From: an uncultured Oscillospiraceae bacterium
Lineage (GTDB): Bacteria; Bacillota; Clostridia; Oscillospirales; Oscillospiraceae
Assembly: GCA_944385455.1 (NCBI GenBank)
Contig: CALWXI010000034.1
Location: 1-18,476 of the forward strand
DNA: 18,476 nucleotides
Direction: 5' to 3'
The notes beneath the pieces are model-generated. The model did not search any database, was not told the DNA's origin, and saw nothing but the letters and a program-made list of their open reading frames with translations. This document shows, in pieces, positions 13,782 through 18,476 of this stretch; within the stretch, counting starts at the first letter, position 1, and every line of letters begins with the position of its first letter. The position numbers and the translations under genes are program-made.

Positions 13782-15155
13782 ATGCAGCCCATGACTGTGC
13801 AAGAGATCACCGCCGCTGTTCACGGTGTTTGGTGCAATCCGCAAAAGGAGGTGCCGGAGGTCACGGCTGTCTCCACAGACAGCCGGAAGGTGGCGCCGGG
13901 CTGCCTGTTTTTGCCCTGGGTGGGGGAGCGGTTTGACGGACACGACTTTATCGACGCGGCGCTCTCCGCCGGTGCGGCGGGGTGTTTGTGCGCCCGGCTG
14001 CCCCAGACGCTTCGGGCGGACAAATTTTACATCAAGGTGGACGATACCCGCCTGGCACTGCGGGCCCTGGCGTCCGCCTACCGCAGCCGCTTTTCCATCC
14101 CGGTGGTGCAGATCACCGGCAGTGTGGGAAAGACCACCACGAAAGAGATGATCGCCGCCGTGCTGGGGGCGAAGCTGCGGGTATGGAAAACCCCCGGGAA
14201 CTTCAATAACGACATCGGCACGCCCCTGACGCTGCTGGAACTGGGGCCGGAGCACCAGGCCGCCGTTATCGAGACGGGGATGAATCACTTCGGGGAGATT
14301 GCCTATCTGGGAGAGATGGTGCGGCCCGATGTGGCGGTGATCTCCAATATCGGCGACGCCCATATCGAATTTCTGGGCAGCCGGGAGGGGATCCTGAAGG
14401 CCAAGTGCGAGATTTTCACACATCTCAAGCCCGGCGGTCTGGCGGTGCTCAACGGGGACGATCCCCTGCTGAATACCGTGCGGCCGGCTGTCCGCACGCT
14501 GCGCTGCGGTCAGTCGGAGCACTGCGGCGTACGGATCAGCGAGATCGCGGACCACGGTGTGGAGGGCATCACCTGCACCGTTACCACGGAAAAGGACGTT
14601 TATGCCCTGACCGTTCCCGCTCCGGGGGCCTATATGGCCTACTCCGCCTCCATCGCGGTGGCGGTGGCGGAGGCCCTGGGGCTGAGCCGGGAGGAGATCA
14701 TCCGGGGCGTGGCGGCGTACCAGCCCGCCGGATCCCGGATGCGGGTGGTGCGCCTGCCGGAAAACCGGGTGCTTCTGGACGACTGCTATAATGCCAACCC
14801 CCAGTCCGTCGCGGCGGCGCTGGAGGTTCTGGCCAAAACCGAGTGCGACCGCCGTGTGGCGGTGCTGGGAGATATGGGCGAGCTGGGAGACCTGACGGAG
14901 CAGGCCCATTATAATATGGGGGCCCTGGCGTCCATGCTGGGCATCGATGTGATCGCGGCCATCGGCACCAAGGCCGCCAAGATCGCCGACGGCGCCGCGC
15001 AGAGCGGCGGCGAGGTGCTGTATTTTGAGACGAAGGAGGAGGCTCTGGGTGCCCTGCGCGGGCAGCTGGAGCCTGGCACCGCCATGCTGCTGAAGGCGTC
15101 TCACGCCATGGAATTCAGCCGCCTGGTGGAGCAGCTGCGGGCAGACTATGATTGA
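13782..15155 (+). CDS. murF: UDP-N-acetylmuramoyl-tripeptide--D-alanyl-D-alanine ligase
   Basis: This 457-residue Mur ligase adds D-Ala-D-Ala, the product of the preceding gene, to the UDP-MurNAc tripeptide in the cytoplasm. The N-terminal substrate domain (~1-100) contains STDSRKVAPGCLF. The central ATPase has GSVGKTTTKE (113-122), NFNNDIGTPLTLL (140-152), ETGMNHFGE (164-172) and NIGDAHIEFLGS (189-200). The C-terminal domain has DDCYNANP (333-340) and LGDMGELG (362-369). The usual KGSR near the end reads KASH (438-441). ATG 13782 is used; ATG 13791 is possible. Its SD (AGAGGAGAG) lies within the ddl end, and the last 8 nt overlap the next gene. The ddl-murF pairing is common and functionally logical. 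Confidence 0.96.
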   Translation: MQPMTVQEITAAVHGVWCNPQKEVPEVTAVSTDSRKVAPGCLFLPWVGERFDGHDFIDAALSAGAAGCLCARLPQTLRADKFYIKVDDTRLALRALASAYRSRFSIPVVQITGSVGKTTTKEMIAAVLGAKLRVWKTPGNFNNDIGTPLTLLELGPEHQAAVIETGMNHFGEIAYLGEMVRPDVAVISNIGDAHIEFLGSREGILKAKCEIFTHLKPGGLAVLNGDDPLLNTVRPAVRTLRCGQSEHCGVRISEIADHGVEGITCTVTTEKDVYALTVPAPGAYMAYSASIAVAVAEALGLSREEIIRGVAAYQPAGSRMRVVRLPENRVLLDDCYNANPQSVAAALEVLAKTECDRRVAVLGDMGELGDLTEQAHYNMGALASMLGIDVIAAIGTKAAKIADGAAQSGGEVLYFETKEEALGALRGQLEPGTAMLLKASHAMEFSRLVEQLRADYD

Positions 15156-17049
15156 GATACAGGTAAACGGTCTGGTCAAGTCCTTTGAGGTGGGGCGCAA
15201 CGTCCTCGACGGGCTCACCTTCCAGATCGACCAGGGCGAGCGGGTGGGTCTGCTGGGCCGCAACGGCGCCGGAAAGACCACGCTTTTCAAGATATTGACC
15301 GGGGAACTGGACTATGACGAGGGACAGGTCACCGTGGGGCAGGGGCGCCGGGTGGGACTGATCTCCCAGATCCCGGTGTATCCCGCGGGCTGCACGGTGG
15401 AAGATGTGCTGCGCTCCGCCTTCGCCCGGTTGGAGGCGCTGGCCCGGGAGATGGAGGAGCTGACGCGGCGGATGGCCGCAGGGGAAAGCGCCCCGGCCAT
15501 CCTGAAGCGCTACGGCTCTCTCAGCGAACGGTTCGAGGTGTTCGGCGGGTATGACACCGACGTGGCGGTGAACAAGATCGCCCAGGGCCTCTCCATCTCC
15601 GAGGAGATGCGCCGCCAGCTCTTCGACAGCCTCTCCGGCGGGGAAAAGACCCGGGTGAACCTGGGGCGGCTGATCCTGGAGGACACGGACATCCTGCTGC
15701 TGGACGAGCCCACCAACCATCTGGACCTCCATGCCACGGAATGGCTGGAGGAGTACATCCGTTCCTTCCGCGGCACGGTGGTGACCATCTCCCATGACCG
15801 CTATTTTCTCGACCGCATCGTCACCCGGATCATCGAGATCCAGGACGGCAAGGCGGAGTTTTACAGCGGGAACTACAGCTTCTACGCCGTGGAGAAGGAG
15901 CGCCGCTACCAGGAACGGATGAAGCAGTACGAGAAGGAGCAGGCCAAGATCGCCCAGCTGGAAAAATCCGCGGAGCAGCTGCGGCTGTGGGCCTTCCAGG
16001 GCATGGACAAGACCTACCGCCGGGCCATCTCCATGGAAAAGCGCATCGAGCGCATGCGCACCACCGCCAAGCCCACCAAGGCCCGGAAGATGGACGCCCG
16101 GTTCTCCACCGCGGAGTTCCACGGCGACGAGGTGCTGGGACTGCGGAACCTGGCGAAGTCCTACGGAGACAAGCACCTCTTCGACGGCATCACGCTGAAG
16201 GTGGAGGGCGGCGAGCGCATCGCCCTCATCGGGGACAACGGCACCGGGAAGTCCACCCTCATCAAGATGATCGTGGGGGAGCTGTATCCCGACGACGGCC
16301 GGATCCGCACCGGCCCCCAGGTGCGCCTGGCCTATCTGCCCCAGATCGTCCGGTTCGACCATCCGGACTGGAACATGGTGGAGAACATGATGGCCGCCAA
16401 GAAGGGCCTTTCGGCTCAGAGCGCCCGGAACCGGCTGGCGGCCTATGACTTCCGGGGCGAGGACGTGTTCAAGCCCGTGTCGGTGCTCTCCGGCGGGGAG
16501 CAGAGCCGCCTGCGGCTCTGCATGCTGATGGACGACGAGATCAACTTCCTGATCCTGGACGAGCCCACCAATCACCTGGATATTGACTCCCGGGAGTGGA
16601 TCGAAGAGGCGGTGGAGGCCTATGACGGCACGCTGCTGTTCGTTTCCCACGACCGGTATTTCATCAACCGCTTCGCCACCCGCATCTGGGAACTGGCGGA
16701 CGGCACCATCACGGATTATCCCATGGGGTTTGCCCAGTACCGCCAGCTCAAGGCCCAGGAAGAGGCGGAAAAGGCGGCTGTTCCAAAGCCTGTGAAGGAA
16801 AAGTCCGTGGCAGAGCGTCCCCAGAGGGGAAATAAGGCGCAGCAGGCCGCCCGGCGGCAGCTGACCATCTGCGAGCGGGATATCGCCCGGGCGGAGGAGC
16901 GCATCGCCGCGCTGGACGCGGAGATGGAGGCCGCCGCCTGCGACTATGAGAAGCTGGCCGGTCTGGTGGCGGAAAAGGCGGCGGCCCAGGCGGAGCTGGA
17001 CGACCTGTATGAAAGGTGGGAACAGCTCAGTGAAGCGGCAGAAGGATAA
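15148..17049 (+). CDS. ABC-F family ATPase (YdiF/Uup-like), probable ribosome-associated factor
   Basis: The protein has 633 residues and two ABC domains with no membrane segment, so it is not a transporter. Domain 1 has Walker A GRNGAGKTT (37-45), LSGGEKTR (162-169) and LLLDEPTNHLD (183-193). Domain 2 has GDNGTGKST (362-370), LSGGEQSR (447-454) and LILDEPTNHLD (468-478). The charged helical linker (~245-318) is the element that reaches the tRNA in ABC-F factors. A C-terminal coiled coil (~565-633) resembles those of YdiF and Uup. Housekeeping ABC-Fs rescue or tune stalled ribosomes; some others give antibiotic protection, and I see nothing here that favours resistance. The start overlaps the murF end by 8 nt with no good SD of its own, which implies translational coupling. 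Confidence 0.93.
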   Translation: MIEIQVNGLVKSFEVGRNVLDGLTFQIDQGERVGLLGRNGAGKTTLFKILTGELDYDEGQVTVGQGRRVGLISQIPVYPAGCTVEDVLRSAFARLEALAREMEELTRRMAAGESAPAILKRYGSLSERFEVFGGYDTDVAVNKIAQGLSISEEMRRQLFDSLSGGEKTRVNLGRLILEDTDILLLDEPTNHLDLHATEWLEEYIRSFRGTVVTISHDRYFLDRIVTRIIEIQDGKAEFYSGNYSFYAVEKERRYQERMKQYEKEQAKIAQLEKSAEQLRLWAFQGMDKTYRRAISMEKRIERMRTTAKPTKARKMDARFSTAEFHGDEVLGLRNLAKSYGDKHLFDGITLKVEGGERIALIGDNGTGKSTLIKMIVGELYPDDGRIRTGPQVRLAYLPQIVRFDHPDWNMVENMMAAKKGLSAQSARNRLAAYDFRGEDVFKPVSVLSGGEQSRLRLCMLMDDEINFLILDEPTNHLDIDSREWIEEAVEAYDGTLLFVSHDRYFINRFATRIWELADGTITDYPMGFAQYRQLKAQEEAEKAAVPKPVKEKSVAERPQRGNKAQQAARRQLTICERDIARAEERIAALDAEMEAAACDYEKLAGLVAEKAAAQAELDDLYERWEQLSEAAEG

Positions 17050-17875
17050 AGAGAAATACCGATACAGCGGCTGCAAGGGCACCGGACGCCTGCGGGATCG
17101 GATCGGTCTGATCGCCGCGGCGGTGTGTGCCGCGCTGGGGCTGCTGTTGGTGCTGTTCCGGGGCCTGGGCGTCCGGTTCTCCGGTTTTTTGCTGCTGGGC
17201 CTGGCGGCGCTGCTGGCGGTCTTCCGGCTGTTGGACTGCCTGGCTGCCCGGGACGGCCGCTGGCGGCCGGTCCGCCGGGCCTTCGGCTGCTGTGCGGCTG
17301 TGGGCCTGGCGCTGCTGCTGGGGCTGGAGGTGTTCCTCGTCAACCGGGGACGGAGCGACATGACGCCCCTGCCCGCGGACGCCGTCATTGTCCTGGGAGC
17401 CGGGGTCAACGGCACCGAGCCGTCGCTGTCCCTGCGGACCCGGCTGGACAAGGCGCTGGAGTATCTGGAGTATTGGCCGGACATCCCGGCGGTGCTCACC
17501 GGCGGCACCGGCTACGGCGAGGACATCAGCGAGGCCCAGTGCATGTACGACTATCTCACAGCGCGCGGCGTGGAGCCGGAGCGGCTGCTCCTGGAGGACC
17601 AGGCCACCGACACGGCGGAAAACTTTGCCTTTTCCAAAGCAGTTCTGGAGGAGGCGGGGGTAGACGTGGCGAAAAGCACGCTGGCGGTGGTCACCAATGA
17701 CTTCCACATCGCCCGGGCGGAGCTGATCGCCGCCCGGGAGGGCTACGGGGATACGGTCGGCATCCCGGCGCCCCTGCCCTGGCCGCACCTCACGGTGAAC
17801 TACTACCTGCGGGAGGCTTTTGCGCTGGTGAAGACCTGGATCCTGGACATTGCGATGAAAGGCGTGACGATATGA
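17030..17875 (+). CDS. DUF218 (YdcF/SanA/ElyC-like) membrane protein
   Basis: The protein has 281 residues if translation starts at GTG 17030, which has AAAGGTGG (17012-17019) at a normal distance and overlaps the ABC-F end by 20 nt. After a basic start there are three hydrophobic segments (~25-45, 49-70, 85-105). The DUF218 domain (~117-260) follows, with VIVLGAGV (119-126), LTGGTGYGEDISEA (156-169), ATDTAENF (192-199) and VTNDFHIARA (221-230). The catalytic function of DUF218 is not settled. Relatives SanA and ElyC affect envelope permeability and peptidoglycan or lipid-carrier metabolism, which suits its place after ddl and murF. The frame is open further upstream, but only inside the ABC-F gene. 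Its stop overlaps the next start (ATGA). Confidence 0.88.
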   Translation: MKRQKDKEKYRYSGCKGTGRLRDRIGLIAAAVCAALGLLLVLFRGLGVRFSGFLLLGLAALLAVFRLLDCLAARDGRWRPVRRAFGCCAAVGLALLLGLEVFLVNRGRSDMTPLPADAVIVLGAGVNGTEPSLSLRTRLDKALEYLEYWPDIPAVLTGGTGYGEDISEAQCMYDYLTARGVEPERLLLEDQATDTAENFAFSKAVLEEAGVDVAKSTLAVVTNDFHIARAELIAAREGYGDTVGIPAPLPWPHLTVNYYLREAFALVKTWILDIAMKGVTI

Positions 17876-18360
17876 GCGACGTGTTGTGTATTTACTATTC
17901 CCGGACCGGCAATACTCAGCAGCAGATCCAGGAGGTGGCGGCGGAGCTGGGCGCGGAAGTGGTGGAAATACGGGACAGCGTGGACCGGAGCGGTTGGAAG
18001 GGCTTTTTCCGCTGCGGCCTGGATGCCATGCGCCGCACCACCCACCCCCTCCAGCCCTTTGAGACGCAGCGCAAGCTGGGGGACTACCGACTGGTGATCG
18101 TGGCGTCTCCGGTGTGGGCCGGACGGTGCAGCAGCGTGATCCGGGGCTTCCTGAAAGAGCACGGCGGAGAGATCCGCCACGCGGCCTATCTTCTCTCCCG
18201 GGGCGGCGAGGAGAAGAATGAGGAGATCTACGATCAGATGGACCTCTACACCCCCTGCGGTCATGTGGCGGCAGTGTCGCTGCGGGCCCATTCTGTGGGC
18301 TGTGCCTTCTGGCGGGAGGAGTTTCTGCGCCAGGTGCGGGAGTTTCTGGACCAGAAGTAG
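17872..18360 (+). CDS. Flavodoxin-like protein
   Basis: This 162-residue protein starts with a flavodoxin FMN-phosphate loop, YSRTGNT (9-15), in the usual place after the first beta-strand. LVIVASPVWAGRCSSVIRGF (74-93) matches the second FMN loop of flavodoxins and flavodoxin-like reductases. It is probably a small cytoplasmic FMN electron carrier or a WrbA-like protein; the partner is unknown. It overlaps the DUF218 gene by 4 nt (ATGA) and has AAAGG about 9 nt before the ATG, so it belongs to the same transcript. Why a flavodoxin is in a cell-wall operon is not evident. Confidence 0.88.
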   Translation: MSDVLCIYYSRTGNTQQQIQEVAAELGAEVVEIRDSVDRSGWKGFFRCGLDAMRRTTHPLQPFETQRKLGDYRLVIVASPVWAGRCSSVIRGFLKEHGGEIRHAAYLLSRGGEEKNEEIYDQMDLYTPCGHVAAVSLRAHSVGCAFWREEFLRQVREFLDQK

Positions 18361-18361
18361 C

Positions 18362-18401
18362 GGAAAACGCGCTTTGGACCGAAGGGAAAGGGGCGTTTTC
18401 C
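18362..18401 (+). promoter_or_regulatory. Intercistronic hairpin abutting the prfA start codon
   Basis: GGAAAACGC (18362-18370) and GCGTTTTCC (18393-18401) are perfect 9-bp arms. They fill the whole gap between the flavodoxin stop and the ATG at 18402. The purine-rich SD (18382-18391) sits in the 22-nt loop. It has no T run on the plus strand, so it is not a terminator. It could influence prfA initiation or mark an RNA-processing site; this is inference. Confidence 0.45.
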
Positions 18402-18476
18402 ATGGAAGAGCAACTGAAGGGCTTGGCGCTGCGGTATGAGGACCTGGAGGCCCAGCTCTCGGACCCGGCGGTGTAC
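18402..18476 (+). CDS. prfA: Peptide chain release factor 1, N-terminal fragment (cut by window end)
   Basis: Twenty-five codons are visible from ATG 18402, preceded by AAGGGAAAGG (18382-18391). The sequence contains RYEDLEAQLSDPAVY, which fits the N-terminal helix of RF1 (family pattern RYEELExxLSDPxV). RF2 has a similar start, so RF1 is likely but not certain. RF1 ends translation at UAA and UAG. It is 41 nt after the flavodoxin-like gene and may be co-transcribed. Only the first ~7% of the protein is in the window. Confidence 0.72.
   Translation, partial: MEEQLKGLALRYEDLEAQLSDPAVY

Noticed and set aside
15148..17049. ABC-F gene as an antibiotic-resistance determinant
   Set aside because: Its location in a housekeeping operon and its resemblance to YdiF/Uup-type factors do not support a resistance role, and no drug-resistance leader is present.
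15115..17508. 797-codon minus-strand open frame opposite the ABC-F gene
   Set aside because: Antisense to a complete ABC-F protein; Leu/His/Gly-rich with no domain; it also crosses three well-supported plus-strand genes.

Overview
The window looks like ordinary chromosomal DNA from a GC-rich, anaerobic, gut-type Firmicute, most likely Oscillospiraceae (the Flavonifractor/Oscillibacter/Lawsonibacter neighbourhood). This is inferred from the codon bias, the AAGGAGG-type ribosome binding sites, an SLH-anchored surface protein, and an ssnA-ygfK pair of the kind carried by purine-degrading gut anaerobes. I see no tRNA, rRNA, insertion sequence, phage gene or CRISPR array, and no gene-free stretch longer than about 285 bases.

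Layout. (1) 1-80: the end of an unidentified plus-strand gene, closed by a bidirectional terminator. (2) 156-4533, minus strand: ssnA then ygfK, two genes of the selenium/molybdenum-linked anaerobic purine and urate catabolism cluster. They sit behind a roughly 140-nt leader that carries a promoter, a 9-bp closing stem, a competing 10-bp hairpin and an intrinsic terminator ahead of the start codon. This is a complete transcription-attenuator (riboswitch-like) layout and the most interesting thing in the window. (3) 4819-8333, plus strand: a lipoprotein with an Ig-like domain, an AGCS-family sodium/amino-acid symporter and a hemolysin III/PAQR membrane protein. (4) 8381-10178, minus strand: tsaE-tsaB-upp, which joins two tRNA t6A-modification genes to uracil salvage. 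(5) 10334-12587, plus strand: a SEDS (RodA/FtsW-type) glycan polymerase and a secreted SLH-domain protein, each followed by a hairpin. (6) 12725 to the window end, plus strand: ddl, murF, an ABC-F ATPase, a DUF218 membrane protein, a flavodoxin-like protein and the start of prfA. The first five of these are packed end to end or overlap, so they form one probable operon.

How the genes relate. The right half is dominated by cell-envelope construction: Ddl makes D-Ala-D-Ala, MurF adds it to the UDP-MurNAc tripeptide, the SEDS protein polymerises glycan, and a DUF218 protein of the SanA/ElyC/YdcF type is in the same transcript. Translation-related genes (tsaE, tsaB, ABC-F, prfA) are interspersed. 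Divergent promoter regions at 4674-4707 and 10221-10293 separate the transcription blocks. Besides the ssnA leader, hairpins overlap or abut the ribosome binding sites of the SLH-protein gene and of prfA; these are seen in the sequence, but any regulatory role is inference.
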